Shown piece by piece: positions 21,410-30,639 of a stretch of 64,000 nt of DNA; positions within the stretch are counted from its first letter, which is position 1, and each line of letters begins with the position of its first letter. Below the pieces are notes generated by a model that did no database searches, was not told where the DNA came from, and saw nothing but the letters and a program-made list of their open reading frames with translations. A program made the position numbers and the translations under genes. Source of the DNA: Pseudomonas sp. MTM4 (lineage in GTDB: Bacteria; Pseudomonadota; Gammaproteobacteria; Pseudomonadales; Pseudomonadaceae); the NCBI RefSeq assembly GCF_019355055.1, contig NZ_CP048411.1, forward strand, positions 4,263,001-4,327,000, given 5' to 3'.

Positions 21410-23278
21410 ATGCTCAATAGATTCCCCCTCTGGAAATACCTGCTGATACTGGTGGTGCTGGCGGTTGCTTGCATTTATTCGGCCCCCAATCTTTATCCCG
21501 ACGATCCAGCTGTACAGATCACCGGCGCAACCACTTCGCTGAACGTGACCGAGGCTGATCTTAGCCGAGCCAGTACAGCGCTCGAAGAGGCTGGAATTGA
21601 AGTCAAGGACGTCTCGCTGGACGAACAGGGTCGCGGTGGTCTGCTGCGTCTGCTGCACCAGGACGATCAGCTGCCGGCCAAAGACGTGATCCGCCGCGCT
21701 CTAGGTGATGCCTATGTTGTTGCTCTCAACCTGGCACCGACCACGCCCGACTGGTTGCGCAGTCTCGGCGCGAGCCCGATGAAGCTCGGCCTGGACCTGT
21801 CCGGTGGCGTGCACTTCCTGCTCGAAGTGGATATGGACAAGGCTATCGAGACTCGCTTGAACGTCTATGAGGGGGAGGTCAAGAGCCTGCTACGCAAGGA
21901 GCGTGTCCGCTATCGTAGCCTGCCCATGCAGGACAACGCGGTGCAGCTGGGCTTTGCAGACCAGGCGACGCTATCCACCGCTCAGGCTCTGATCCGCAAG
22001 AACTTCAACGATTTTGAGATTACTTCCAGCGAACGCAACGGCCATCAGGTGCTGCGTCTGGCTATTACCGAGGCGAAGCTGGCGGAGATCCGCGAGTACT
22101 CCATCAAGCAGAACCTCACAACGGTTCGCAACCGGGTCAACGAACTGGGCGTTTCCGAGCCGCTGGTACAGCGCCAGGGCGCCAACCGCATCGTGGTCGA
22201 ATTGCCGGGCGTACAGGACACTGCGGAAGCCAAGCGAATCCTTGGCAAGACTGCCAATCTGGAATTCCGCCTGGCAGCCGAGATGGATGCCCCGCGTGCG
22301 ACCACCGAGACCTTCGAGTTCCGCCAGGAGGGCCGTCCGCCGGCACAGCTGGAGCGCTCGCTGATCATCACCGGCGATCAGGTGACCGATGCCCAGGCCA
22401 GCTACGACGAGAATGGTCGTCCGCAGGTCAATATCCGTCTGGATGGGCATGGTGGTGAGTTGATGAACCGGGCCACGCGCAACAGCGTCGGGCGCAGCAT
22501 GGCGGTGATCTTCATCGAGCAGCGGCCGCAGACCCGTTATGTGAAGCAAATGGTCGATGGCGTCGAGCAGGAAGTGCGCGTCGAAACCTTCCAGGAAGAG
22601 AAAAGAATCATCAGCCTGGCGACCATCCAGTCGCCGCTGGGTAGCCAGTTCCGCATCACCGGCCTCGATGGGCAGGGTGAGTCTTCGGAACTCGCGCTGC
22701 TACTGCGCGCAGGTGGTCTGGCGGCACCGATGTACTTCGCCGAAGAACGTACCATCGGCCCAAGCCTGGGTGCCGAGAATATCAAGCTGGGCGTCGAGGC
22801 GGCTCTGTGGGGCTTCCTGTTCGTCGCGATCTTCATGGTGTTGATCTACAAGTTCTTCGGTGTGCTGGCAACCGTCGCGCTGCTATTCAACATGGTGCTG
22901 CTGACCGCGCTGATGTCGATGCTGGGTGCGACCCTGACGCTGCCGGGTATCGCCGGTATCGTGCTGACCATGGGTATGGCGGTGGATGCCAACGTGCTGA
23001 TTTTCTCGCGGATTCGCGAGGAGATTCAGAACGGGATGTCAGTGCAGCGCGCCATCCACGAAGGTTTCGATCGGGCTTTTTCGGCGATCATCGACGGCAA
23101 CCTGACTACATTGCTGGTTGGCGGCATCCTGTTTGCGATGGGGACTGGTCCGATCAAGGGCTTCGCCGTCACGCTCTCGCTCGGAATCCTGACGTCAATG
23201 TTCACGGCAATACTCGTGACCCGCGCCATGGTCAACGTGATCTACGGCGGCCGCGATCTCAAGAAGTTGTGGATTTAA
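21410..23278 (+). CDS. secD: Protein translocase subunit SecD
   Basis: A 622-residue inner-membrane protein that uses the proton gradient to help pull secreted proteins through SecYEG. One N-terminal helix (WKYLLILVVLAVACIYSAPNLYPDDPAVQI) is followed by a large periplasmic region (P1 head and base) with MKLGLDLSGGVHFLLEVD, the SecD signature, and LRNRVNELGVSEPLVQRQG-type segments. From about residue 455, GVEAALWGFLFVAIFMVLIYKFFG begins the five C-terminal helices, including GMAVDANVLIFSRIREE. Twelve bases separate it from secF. Confidence 0.97.
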   Translation: MLNRFPLWKYLLILVVLAVACIYSAPNLYPDDPAVQITGATTSLNVTEADLSRASTALEEAGIEVKDVSLDEQGRGGLLRLLHQDDQLPAKDVIRRALGDAYVVALNLAPTTPDWLRSLGASPMKLGLDLSGGVHFLLEVDMDKAIETRLNVYEGEVKSLLRKERVRYRSLPMQDNAVQLGFADQATLSTAQALIRKNFNDFEITSSERNGHQVLRLAITEAKLAEIREYSIKQNLTTVRNRVNELGVSEPLVQRQGANRIVVELPGVQDTAEAKRILGKTANLEFRLAAEMDAPRATTETFEFRQEGRPPAQLERSLIITGDQVTDAQASYDENGRPQVNIRLDGHGGELMNRATRNSVGRSMAVIFIEQRPQTRYVKQMVDGVEQEVRVETFQEEKRIISLATIQSPLGSQFRITGLDGQGESSELALLLRAGGLAAPMYFAEERTIGPSLGAENIKLGVEAALWGFLFVAIFMVLIYKFFGVLATVALLFNMVLLTALMSMLGATLTLPGIAGIVLTMGMAVDANVLIFSRIREEIQNGMSVQRAIHEGFDRAFSAIIDGNLTTLLVGGILFAMGTGPIKGFAVTLSLGILTSMFTAILVTRAMVNVIYGGRDLKKLWI

Positions 23279-23290
23279 GGGGCTAGCACG

Positions 23291-24199
23291 ATGAAACGCG
23301 TAATCAATTTCATGGGTGTGCGTCATGTGGCTTTCGCCCTGACGGTAATACTCACGCTTGCTTCCCTCGGCAGTCTGGCGGTGAAGGGGCTGAACTTCGG
23401 CCTGGACTTTACCGGTGGCACGTTGATCGAGCTGTCTTACGAGCAACCGGTCGCGCTGGATGAAGTGCGGGCGCAGCTGTCCCGCTCCGATTTCGGTGAG
23501 GCCGTGGTTCAGAGTTTTGGTGCCACGACCGACGTGCTGGTGAGAATGCCGGGCGACGATCCTATGCTGGGCGAGCGTATCGCCGAGGCGCTGCGTGGCC
23601 ATGAGGCTGCCAGCGCCGTCACCGTCAAACGCGTCGAGTTCGTTGGGCCGGCGGTAGGTGAGGAGCTGCGCGACCAGGGTGGGTTGGGCATGCTGCTTGC
23701 CCTTGGTGGCATCCTGGTCTACGTCGCGTTCCGCTTTCAATGGAAGTTCGGTTTGGGTGCGGTGCTGTCACTTTTCCACGACGTGATTGTGGTGCTGGGT
23801 GTCTTTTCATTCTTTCAGATTTCGTTCGACCTGACCGTGTTGGCTGCGGTGCTCGCGGTGATCGGCTATTCGCTCAACGATACCATCGTGATCTTCGATA
23901 GGATCCGCGAGAACTTTCGCATGTTGCGCAAGGCGGAGCTGCTCGAGAACATCAATATATCTACCACCCAAACGCTGCTGCGGACCTTGGCCACCTCGGT
24001 GTCCACCCTGCTTGCGGTAGGCGCGTTGATGTTCTTCGGTGGGGAAAACCTCTGGGGCTTCTCGCTGGCGTTGCTCATCGGGGTTGGTGCCGGAACCTAT
24101 TCGTCCGTCTACATTGCCGGTGTCTTCCTTATCGCGTTGAAGTTGACCCGCGATGATCTGATTCCGCCAGTGGTGGAAGAGGTCGACGAGCGACCCTGA
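23291..24199 (+). CDS. secF: Protein translocase subunit SecF
   Basis: A 302-residue partner of SecD. TM1 (ALTVILTLASLGSLAV) leads into GLNFGLDFTGGTLIEL, the SecF signature. The membrane half contains FHDVIVVLGVFSFFQISFDLTVLAAVLAVIGYSLNDTIVIFDRIRENF, where the conserved D-R-I-R-E loop follows the proton-path helix. Length is normal for the family. GC-rich dyads lie between it and the next gene. Confidence 0.97.
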   Translation: MKRVINFMGVRHVAFALTVILTLASLGSLAVKGLNFGLDFTGGTLIELSYEQPVALDEVRAQLSRSDFGEAVVQSFGATTDVLVRMPGDDPMLGERIAEALRGHEAASAVTVKRVEFVGPAVGEELRDQGGLGMLLALGGILVYVAFRFQWKFGLGAVLSLFHDVIVVLGVFSFFQISFDLTVLAAVLAVIGYSLNDTIVIFDRIRENFRMLRKAELLENINISTTQTLLRTLATSVSTLLAVGALMFFGGENLWGFSLALLIGVGAGTYSSVYIAGVFLIALKLTRDDLIPPVVEEVDERP

Positions 24200-24272
24200 G
24201 GCGAACTTCTGACGGGCTCGGCTGCCTAAGCCGCCGCAACGGGGCCTTGCCCGTCGGAAGAAGGAAAACGCA

Positions 24273-24806
24273 GTGAATAAATCGATGCTGGTGGGTGCGG
24301 TACTAGGAGCGGTAGTGGTGACCGCGGGTGGCGCATTTGCCACTTACACGCTGGTTGACCGCGGGCCGAAGTTCGCTGAGGTCCTTAAGGTGGAGCCTGT
24401 CACGGAAACGATCAAGACGCCTCGGGAAGTCTGCAAGGAAGTGACGGTTACACGGCAGAAGCCGGTACAGGACCAGCATCGCATCGCTGGCACAGCGGTA
24501 GGAGCTGTGGTCGGCGGGTTGCTCGGCAATCAGGTCGGTGGTGGCACCGGCAAGAAGATCGCGACGGTCGCCGGGGCGGTGGGCGGTGGTTACGCCGGTA
24601 ATCAGGTGCAAGAGCGGATGCAGGCCAACGATACTTACACCGCCACCGAGACCCGCTGCAATACGGTCACCGACACTCATGACAAGGTGGTTGGCTATGA
24701 GGTCCAGTACGATCTGGATGGGAAGGTCGGTACGGTGCGGATGGATCGCGATCCCGGTAATCGCATCCCCGTGCAGGACGGTCAGCTCATGCTGACGCAG
24801 CAGTGA
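24273..24806 (+). CDS. Glycine-zipper 2TM-domain envelope protein
   Basis: A GTG start at 24273 with a GAAGGAA site eight bases upstream gives a 177-residue protein. The N terminus MNKSMLVGAVLGAVVVTAGGAFATYTL is a signal anchor. RIAGTAVGAVVGGLLGNQVGGGTGKKIATVAGAVGGGYAGNQV (about residues 70-113) is a glycine-zipper 2TM repeat as in SlyB/Rick_17kDa-type envelope proteins. A C-terminal domain contains RCNTVTDTHDKVVGYEVQYDLDG. There is no lipobox cysteine. A general envelope role is likely. A strong terminator follows, so this gene closes the secDF transcript or is separate. Confidence 0.85.
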   Translation: MNKSMLVGAVLGAVVVTAGGAFATYTLVDRGPKFAEVLKVEPVTETIKTPREVCKEVTVTRQKPVQDQHRIAGTAVGAVVGGLLGNQVGGGTGKKIATVAGAVGGGYAGNQVQERMQANDTYTATETRCNTVTDTHDKVVGYEVQYDLDGKVGTVRMDRDPGNRIPVQDGQLMLTQQ

Positions 24807-24824
24807 GTAGTTTTTGGTCTGAAT

Positions 24825-24852
24825 AAAAAAACGCCCCGCGGGGCGTTTTTTT
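24825..24852. terminator. Bidirectional rho-independent terminator
   Basis: AAAAAAACGCCCCG is followed directly by CGGGGCGTTTTTTT, a perfect inverted repeat with A and T runs on both sides. It lies between the convergent glycine-zipper gene and suhB and can terminate both. Confidence 0.95.
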
Positions 24853-24866
24853 GTGCTGCCGCTAGC

Positions 24867-25682
24867 TCAGCGTTTCAGTGACGGCGTGAGGTGCGGCTGG
24901 ATAGCAGTCAGTACCGCTTTGAAGCATTTGGTGTTGCCCGCGACGATCTGGCCCTTCTCAAGGAAATCGTGACTACCACTGAAATCACTGACAAGGCCGC
25001 CAGCTTCCTGGATTAGTAGTGCGCCGGCGGCCATATCCCATTCGGAAAGCCCGAACTCCCAGAAGGCGTCATAGCGGCCGGCGGCGACATAGGCCAGGTC
25101 CAGACTGGCGGCGCCGGCGCGACGTAGCCCGGCGGTTTGTCCTACTAGGCTGCGGAACATGTTCAGGTAACTGTCCATGTTGTCCATTTGCCCGTCGCGG
25201 AACGGAAATCCGGTACCCAGCAGGGCGCCGTCCAGGCTCTTGCGCGTACTGACGCGCAATCGGCGGCCGTTGAGCGCGGCGCCACGACCGCGGCTCGCGG
25301 TGAATTCTTCCTGGCGAACCGGATCGAGAACGACGGCATGCTCAAGACGGCCACGGTATTTGCAGGCGATGCTGACGGCATAGTGTGGGACGCCCCGCAG
25401 AAAGTTTGTCGTGCCATCCAGCGGGTCGATCACCCAGAGATAATCCTTGCCGTCACCGCTGCCTTCCAGCAGTCCGCCTTCCTCGCCCAGAATGCCGTGA
25501 TTCGGATAAGCCTTGCGCAGCGCGGCAACGATCAGCTGTTCGGCTGTTCGGTCGATCTCCGAGACGTAATCGCGCGCGTCCTTTTCGCTAACCGAGATCA
25601 CGTCCAGGCGCTCGGTGGAACGAACAATCATTTCGCCGGCGCTACGGGCGGCGCGCAGCGCGATATTCAGCATGGGCTGCAT
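24867..25682 (-). CDS. suhB: Inositol-1-monophosphatase / Nus factor SuhB
   Basis: A 271-residue protein starting MQPMLNIALRAARSAGEMIVRSTERL. GILGEEGG (about E67) and WVIDPLDGTTNF (D86, D89) carry the metal ligands of the inositol monophosphatase fold, and LSEWDMAAGALLIQEAGG carries the C-terminal metal/substrate motif. In E. coli, SuhB also acts in rRNA antitermination and ribosome assembly, and in Pseudomonas aeruginosa it affects virulence regulation. It is divergent from trmJ, the conserved Pseudomonas order suhB/trmJ-cysE-iscR. Confidence 0.96.
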   Translation of the reverse strand: MQPMLNIALRAARSAGEMIVRSTERLDVISVSEKDARDYVSEIDRTAEQLIVAALRKAYPNHGILGEEGGLLEGSGDGKDYLWVIDPLDGTTNFLRGVPHYAVSIACKYRGRLEHAVVLDPVRQEEFTASRGRGAALNGRRLRVSTRKSLDGALLGTGFPFRDGQMDNMDSYLNMFRSLVGQTAGLRRAGAASLDLAYVAAGRYDAFWEFGLSEWDMAAGALLIQEAGGLVSDFSGSHDFLEKGQIVAGNTKCFKAVLTAIQPHLTPSLKR

Positions 25683-25831
25683 CGATCAAATACCTGGTCG
25701 TTTAAAGAAAGCCGGCAATTCTATCAGAAAGCTGGCTCGGGTGTATGAGGATGGAGACCGTCGGGACGGTAATGGCGAAGGCGTAATCCCTTCCTGTAAG
25801 CTTTCGGTCCGCTTTTTGGTCGAGAATAACT

Positions 25832-26608
25832 GTGTCGCTTCAGAACATTCGTGTGGTGCTGGTCAATACGAGTCATGCCGGCAATATCGGTGGCGCGGCC
25901 AGGGCTATGAAAAATATGGGTTTGTCCCGTCTGGTTCTGGTGGATCCGGAGGATTTTCCCAGTCCGAACGCTATTGCCCGGGCGTCGGGTGCAACGGATA
26001 TTCTCGATTCGGCGCAGGTCGTGGCGACGCTCGAAGAGGCGTTGGTGGGCTGCAGCCTGGTGCTGGGGACCAGTGCGCGTGATCGCCGAATACCCTGGCC
26101 GCTGTTGGATCCGCGCGAGACCGGTTCAGTTTGCCTGGAGCAAATCGAGCGCGGCGGTGAGGTCGCATTGGTATTCGGCCGCGAATATGCCGGTCTCACC
26201 AACGAAGAGCTTCAGCGCTGTCAGTACCATGTGCATATCCCGTCCGATCCTGATTTCAGTTCGCTGAACTTGGCCGCGGCGGTGCAGGTGCTGGCTTACG
26301 AGGTGCGTATGGCCTGGCTTGCGGCGAACGGCCAGCCAAGCAAGCAGGAGAAGCTCGAAACCACATCGATGCTCAATGCGCAGCCCGTGACCGCTGACGA
26401 GCTTGAGCACTATTACGGGCATCTCGAGCAGACCTTGATCGATATCGGCTTTCTCGACCCGGAGAAGCCTCGTCACCTTATGCCGCGTTTGCGCAGGCTT
26501 TACGGGCGTAGCGGCATCAGCAAACTCGAAATGAACATCCTGCGCGGGATTCTGACCGAAACCCAGAAGGCTGTCCGCGGCGAACCCCACAAGCGGAGAT
26601 CTGATTGA
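25832..26608 (+). CDS. trmJ: tRNA (cytidine/uridine-2'-O-)-methyltransferase TrmJ
   Basis: A GTG start at 25832 gives [30 protein letters not shown], the opening of the SpoU/TrmJ branch of SPOUT methyltransferases; 258 residues. [29 protein letters not shown] and [19 protein letters not shown] form the knotted SAM site. TrmJ methylates ribose 32 in several tRNAs. The C-terminal extension ([26 protein letters not shown]) is typical. The stop codon overlaps the cysE start as TGATG. Confidence 0.96.
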   Translation: MSLQNIRVVLVNTSHAGNIGGAARAMKNMGLSRLVLVDPEDFPSPNAIARASGATDILDSAQVVATLEEALVGCSLVLGTSARDRRIPWPLLDPRETGSVCLEQIERGGEVALVFGREYAGLTNEELQRCQYHVHIPSDPDFSSLNLAAAVQVLAYEVRMAWLAANGQPSKQEKLETTSMLNAQPVTADELEHYYGHLEQTLIDIGFLDPEKPRHLMPRLRRLYGRSGISKLEMNILRGILTETQKAVRGEPHKRRSD

Positions 26609-27384
26609 TGTTCGAACGCATGCGCGAAGATATCCAGAGCGTTTTTCATCGCGATCCGGCGGCGCGTAACGCATTCGAGGTCATCACTTGTTATCCGGGG
26701 CTGCACGCTGTCTGGTTTCATCGGGTTTCGCATTGGTTGTGGATGAAGGATTGCAAGTGGCTGGCGCGAGTGAACTCAAACCTGGCGCGGTGGCTGACGG
26801 GTATCGAGATCCATCCGGGGGCGCATATCGGTCGGCGTTTTTTTATCGATCATGGGATGGGTATCGTGATTGGCGAGACTGCGCAGATCGGTAATGACGT
26901 GACGCTCTATCATGGTGTCACGTTGGGTGGGACTAGCTGGAACAAGGGCAAGCGCCACCCTACGCTCGAAGACGGTGTGATTGTTGGAGCAGGGGCGAAG
27001 ATTCTCGGCCCGTTTACAGTAGGTGCTGGCGCCAAGGTCGGCTCCAACGCGGTGGTCACCCGCGCGGTTCCGGCGGGTGCTACCGCGGTCGGCATTCCGG
27101 GGCGCGTGATCGTCAAGTCGGATGAAGAGCAAGAAGCCAAGCGCAAGGCGATTGCCGAGAAGATCGGCTTCGATGCTTACGGGGTGACAGAAGATATGCC
27201 AGACCCCGTGGCGCGCGCCATTGGCCAGTTGCTCGATCACGTCCAGGCTGTCGAAGAGCGCATGGAAGGTATGTGTCAGGCGCTGACTGCGCTAGGCAGC
27301 GACTATTGCGCCAAGCAGATGCCCGAGCTGCGTGAAGAGGATTTCGCTGAGGTTAAGGATGCTGGCGATGAGGCTCGCCCCTGA
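26608..27384 (+). CDS. cysE: Serine O-acetyltransferase CysE
   Basis: Acetylates serine with acetyl-CoA, the first committed step of cysteine synthesis. The ATG at 26608 overlaps the trmJ stop. The 258-residue protein starts [45 protein letters not shown]. The left-handed beta-helix shows hexapeptide repeats from [30 protein letters not shown] (catalytic His/Asp region) through [28 protein letters not shown]. The C terminus is longer than in short SATs, with [21 protein letters not shown]. Its position before iscRS links cysteine supply and Fe-S sulfur demand. A second SAT lies at 42540. Confidence 0.95.
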   Translation: MFERMREDIQSVFHRDPAARNAFEVITCYPGLHAVWFHRVSHWLWMKDCKWLARVNSNLARWLTGIEIHPGAHIGRRFFIDHGMGIVIGETAQIGNDVTLYHGVTLGGTSWNKGKRHPTLEDGVIVGAGAKILGPFTVGAGAKVGSNAVVTRAVPAGATAVGIPGRVIVKSDEEQEAKRKAIAEKIGFDAYGVTEDMPDPVARAIGQLLDHVQAVEERMEGMCQALTALGSDYCAKQMPELREEDFAEVKDAGDEARP

Positions 27385-27501
27385 GGGTTGGGTGCGATAG
27401 ACGGGGCGCGCTGTTATAATGGGCGCCTTTGCTGATGGGGTGCTGCGTTCCGGCCGCCGCTTCTGCTCAGCAGCTAAAGTCCGAGTGGTTTAATAGGTCT
27501 T

Positions 27502-27534
27502 ATAGTTGATCTAAATAGTCGGGTATTGCATACT
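27502..27534 (+). promoter_or_regulatory. iscR promoter overlapped by a type-1 IscR binding site
   Basis: TTGATC (27506-27511) and CATACT (27529-27534) are separated by 17 bases, each with four of six consensus matches. Overlapping them at 27502-27526 is a 25-base dyad starting ATAGTTGA and ending TAGTCGGGTAT. It agrees with the type-1 IscR motif as I recall it (ATAsyyGACTrwwwyAGTCrrsTAT) at about 22 of 25 positions, the mismatches clustering at positions 9-11. This fits autorepression by [2Fe-2S]-IscR. A perfect TATAAT at 27415-27420 has no partner -35 and may be a second, weaker start. Confidence 0.85.
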
Positions 27535-27565
27535 TGCGCCAAACCATGATGCTTGGTGCAAACCG

Positions 27566-28057
27566 ATGCGATTGACTACCAAAGGCCGTTACGCCGTCAC
27601 TGCGATGCTCGATCTGGCGCTGCATGCGCAGCATGGGCCGGTGTCTCTTGCCGATATATCCGAGCGGCAGGGCATCTCGCTCTCCTACCTTGAACAGCTA
27701 TTCGCCAAACTGCGCCGTGGCAGTCTAGTTACCAGCGTTCGGGGGCCGGGTGGCGGTTATCAACTTTCCCGTGAAATGGCCGGTATTCAGGTTGCGCAAG
27801 TCATCGACGCAGTCAACGAGTCGGTCGATGCCACGCGCTGCCAGGGGCTGGGTGACTGTCATTCGGGTGATACCTGTCTGACCCACCATCTGTGGTGCGA
27901 TTTGAGTCAGCAGATCCACGAGTTTCTAAGCGGCATCAGTCTGGCGGATCTGGTAATGCGTCGCGAGGTTCAGGAAGTGGCTCTGCGCCAGGATATGCGG
28001 CGCGCCAAAGGCCAGATTTCGCAACTGGATAAGATTGAAGCGTCCGCCGTCGATTGA
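27566..28057 (+). CDS. iscR: Fe-S cluster-responsive regulator IscR
   Basis: A 163-residue Rrf2-family regulator. [20 protein letters not shown] is the canonical start, with a winged-helix domain in residues 1-75 ([32 protein letters not shown]). Cys92, Cys98 and Cys104 with His107 in [18 protein letters not shown] are the [2Fe-2S] ligands, at the same positions as in E. coli. It represses the isc operon when the cluster is present; the matching binding site lies just upstream. First gene of the operon. Confidence 0.98.
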   Translation: MRLTTKGRYAVTAMLDLALHAQHGPVSLADISERQGISLSYLEQLFAKLRRGSLVTSVRGPGGGYQLSREMAGIQVAQVIDAVNESVDATRCQGLGDCHSGDTCLTHHLWCDLSQQIHEFLSGISLADLVMRREVQEVALRQDMRRAKGQISQLDKIEASAVD

Positions 28058-28087
28058 GCAGGACGACTGCCTGATAGGAGATACCTG

Positions 28088-29302
28088 ATGAAGTTGCCGA
28101 TTTACCTTGATTATTCCGCTACCACACCGGTCGATCCTCGCGTTGCCGAGAAAATGGTCGAGTGCCTCACTGCTGAAGGTAACTTCGGCAACCCGGCGTC
28201 ACGCTCCCATGCCTTTGGCTGGAAAGCCGAGGAGGCTGTGGAGAACGCTCGCCGCCAAGTCGCCGAGCTAGTCAATGCGGACCCTCGCGAAATCGTCTGG
28301 ACTTCGGGTGCCACCGAATCTGACAACCTGGCGATCAAAGGCGTCGCGCATTTCTATGCCTCCAAAGGCAAGCACATCATCACCAGCAAGATCGAGCACA
28401 AGGCCGTTTTGGATACGACCCGCCAGCTTGAGCGTGAAGGCTTCGAAGTGACCTACATCGAGCCAGGCGAAGACGGTGTGATCACCCCGACAATGGTCGA
28501 GGCAGCCCTGCGTGATGACACCGTGTTGGTTTCCATCATGCACGTGAACAACGAGATCGGAACGATCAACGACATTGCTGCGATCGGTGAACTCACCCGC
28601 TCGCGCGGTGTGCTGTTCCATGTCGACGCCGCTCAGTCCACCGGCAAGGTGGAAATCGACCTAGAGAAGATGAAGGTCGACCTGATGTCCTTCTCCGCAC
28701 ACAAGACCTACGGCCCCAAAGGTGTCGGTGCGCTCTATGTTCGCCGCAAGCCACGTGTGCGCCTCGAAGCGCAGATGCATGGTGGTGGCCATGAGCGCGG
28801 CATGCGCTCGGGCACGCTGGCAGCGCATCAGTCGGTGGGCATGGGCGAGGCGTTCCGCATTGCTAAAGAGGAAATGGCTGCCGAGAACGAGCGCATCACT
28901 CAGTTGCGTGACCGCTTCTTCAAGCAGGTCGAACACCTGGAAGAGCTGTATGTAAACGGCAGCATGACGGCGCGGGTTCCGCACAACCTGAATCTGAGTT
29001 TCAACTATGTCGAGGGCGAGTCGCTGATCATGGCGCTCAAGGATCTGGCGGTTTCCTCCGGCTCTGCCTGTACCTCTGCCTCACTGGAGCCGTCTTATGT
29101 GCTCCGCGCGCTGGGCCGCAACGACGAACTTGCGCACAGCTCGATCCGTTTTACTTTCGGCCGCTTCACTACTGAAGAAGAAGTCGACTACGCCGCGCGG
29201 AAAGTCAGCGAGGCGGTTATCAAGTTGCGTGAGCTTTCGCCCCTGTGGGACATGTTCAAAGACGGCGTCGATATCTCGAAAGTCGAGTGGGCTGCCCACT
29301 GA
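28088..29302 (+). CDS. iscS: Cysteine desulfurase IscS
   Basis: A 404-residue PLP enzyme that takes sulfur from cysteine and passes it to IscU and tRNA-thiolation partners. [23 protein letters not shown] is the canonical start. [10 protein letters not shown] and [12 protein letters not shown] hold the PLP lysine (Lys206); [21 protein letters not shown] holds the catalytic Cys328 on its flexible loop. Both positions match E. coli IscS. An AGGAG site lies seven bases before the ATG. Confidence 0.98.
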   Translation: MKLPIYLDYSATTPVDPRVAEKMVECLTAEGNFGNPASRSHAFGWKAEEAVENARRQVAELVNADPREIVWTSGATESDNLAIKGVAHFYASKGKHIITSKIEHKAVLDTTRQLEREGFEVTYIEPGEDGVITPTMVEAALRDDTVLVSIMHVNNEIGTINDIAAIGELTRSRGVLFHVDAAQSTGKVEIDLEKMKVDLMSFSAHKTYGPKGVGALYVRRKPRVRLEAQMHGGGHERGMRSGTLAAHQSVGMGEAFRIAKEEMAAENERITQLRDRFFKQVEHLEELYVNGSMTARVPHNLNLSFNYVEGESLIMALKDLAVSSGSACTSASLEPSYVLRALGRNDELAHSSIRFTFGRFTTEEEVDYAARKVSEAVIKLRELSPLWDMFKDGVDISKVEWAAH

Positions 29303-29343
29303 TTCACCGAGCTCCGCATAGCCTGATCAAAGAGGATTGCACC

Positions 29344-29736
29344 ATGGCATACAGTGACAAGGTCATCGACCATTATGAAAACCCTCGCAATGTCGGCAAA
29401 TTCGACGCTGAGGATCCATCCATCGGTACCGGCATGGTCGGTGCGCCGGCATGCGGCGACGTGATGCGCCTGCAGATCAAGGTCAACGAGCAGGGCGTCA
29501 TTGAAGATGCCAAGTTCAAGACCTATGGCTGTGGTTCGGCCATCGCTTCCAGCTCGCTGGCTACCGAGTGGATGAAGGGCAAAACCCTGGAAGAAGCTGA
29601 AACCATCAAGAACACTCAGCTGGCCGAAGAGCTGGCGCTGCCGCCGGTGAAAATCCACTGCTCGGTCCTGGCGGAAGATGCCATCAAGGCCGCCGTTCGC
29701 GACTATCGCGAGAAAAAAGGGTTGCCACAGGCCTAA
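29344..29736 (+). CDS. iscU: Fe-S cluster assembly scaffold IscU
   Basis: The ATG at 29344 gives [20 protein letters not shown], a 130-residue protein. Cys37, Asp39, Cys63 and Cys106 are the cluster/zinc ligands, and LPPVK (residues 99-103) is the HscA recognition motif just before His105-Cys106. It holds the nascent [2Fe-2S] cluster made with IscS. Longer readings of the frame overlap iscS and are not supported. Confidence 0.98.
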   Translation: MAYSDKVIDHYENPRNVGKFDAEDPSIGTGMVGAPACGDVMRLQIKVNEQGVIEDAKFKTYGCGSAIASSSLATEWMKGKTLEEAETIKNTQLAEELALPPVKIHCSVLAEDAIKAAVRDYREKKGLPQA

Positions 29737-29746
29737 GGAGGTATCG

Positions 29747-30070
29747 ATGGCTATCAGCATGACAGCCGCTGCTGCCAATCACGTACGTCGCTCCCTCGAG
29801 GGGCGCGGCAAAGGGCTGGGCGTCCGATTGGGTGTGCGCACCACCGGGTGTTCCGGTCTGGCCTACGTGCTTGAGTTCGTTGACGAGGCGGCGGTAGAGG
29901 ACTCGGTGTTCGACAGTCACGGCGTGAAGGTCATCATCGATCCGAAAAGCCTCGTGTACCTCGATGGCACTGAACTCGACTTCGTTCGGGAAGGCCTGAA
30001 CGAGGGCTTCAAGTTCAATAACCCCAACGTGCGCGGCGAATGCGGCTGCGGCGAGAGCTTCAACATCTGA
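29747..30070 (+). CDS. iscA: Iron-sulfur carrier protein IscA
   Basis: A near-perfect AAGGAGGT ribosome site ends five bases before the ATG at 29747. The 107-residue A-type carrier starts [21 protein letters not shown]. The three conserved cysteines are Cys35 (TTGCSGLAY) and Cys99/Cys101 (ECGCGESF). It carries clusters or iron from the scaffold to apo-proteins. The open frame in the same phase can be extended into iscU, but the ribosome site fixes this start. Confidence 0.97.
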   Translation: MAISMTAAAANHVRRSLEGRGKGLGVRLGVRTTGCSGLAYVLEFVDEAAVEDSVFDSHGVKVIIDPKSLVYLDGTELDFVREGLNEGFKFNNPNVRGECGCGESFNI

Positions 30071-30077
30071 GGACGCT

Positions 30078-30599
30078 GTGGGAACTCCCTGTCACTACGC
30101 GCTGTTCGAGCTGCAGCCGGCTTTCGATATTGATATCGAGGCGCTCTCGTCCCGTTATCGCGAGCTTGCACGCAAGGTTCATCCGGATCGGTTCGCTGAC
30201 GCTGGCGAGAGAGAGCAGCGTCACGCCATAGAGCGCTCGGCGAATCTCAACGAGGCTTTTCAAACGTTGAAAAGCCCGTCCCGGCGGGCCCGTTATCTGC
30301 TAACGCTGCAGGGGCGGGATATGCCGCTTGAGGCTACCGTCCAGGATCCTGCCTTTCTGATGCAGCAGATGCAGTGGCGTGAAGAGCTCGAAGAGTTGTA
30401 TGACGATGGGAATCTCGACGGCGTCGTTTCCTTCAAGGCTCGCCTGAAAGCCGTTCAGCAGGATCTCAATGATTCGTTCGCCCATATATGGCGGGATGAA
30501 TCGCAGCGCGAGGAGGCGGAACGGCTGGTGCGCCGAATGCAGTTTCTCGACAAGCTGGCACATGAAGTGCGCCAGTTGGAAGAGCGCCTCGACGATTAA
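30078..30599 (+). CDS. hscB: Fe-S assembly co-chaperone HscB
   Basis: A GTG start at 30078, with AGGA eight bases upstream, gives 173 residues beginning [20 protein letters not shown]. The J domain (residues 1-75) contains HPD at residues 35-37 in [11 protein letters not shown] and ends with [20 protein letters not shown]. The C-terminal three-helix bundle binds IscU. It delivers IscU to HscA and stimulates its ATPase. Confidence 0.96.
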   Translation: MGTPCHYALFELQPAFDIDIEALSSRYRELARKVHPDRFADAGEREQRHAIERSANLNEAFQTLKSPSRRARYLLTLQGRDMPLEATVQDPAFLMQQMQWREELEELYDDGNLDGVVSFKARLKAVQQDLNDSFAHIWRDESQREEAERLVRRMQFLDKLAHEVRQLEERLDD

Positions 30600-30639
30600 C
30601 CCCGCGTAGCGCCAGCGCTGCGCCCGATATCAGACAGAC

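Noticed and set aside
27461..27500. Second IscR site upstream of the main one
   Set aside because: AGTGGTTTAATAGGTCTTAT has some half-site resemblance, but spacing and end bases do not fit the type-1 motif.
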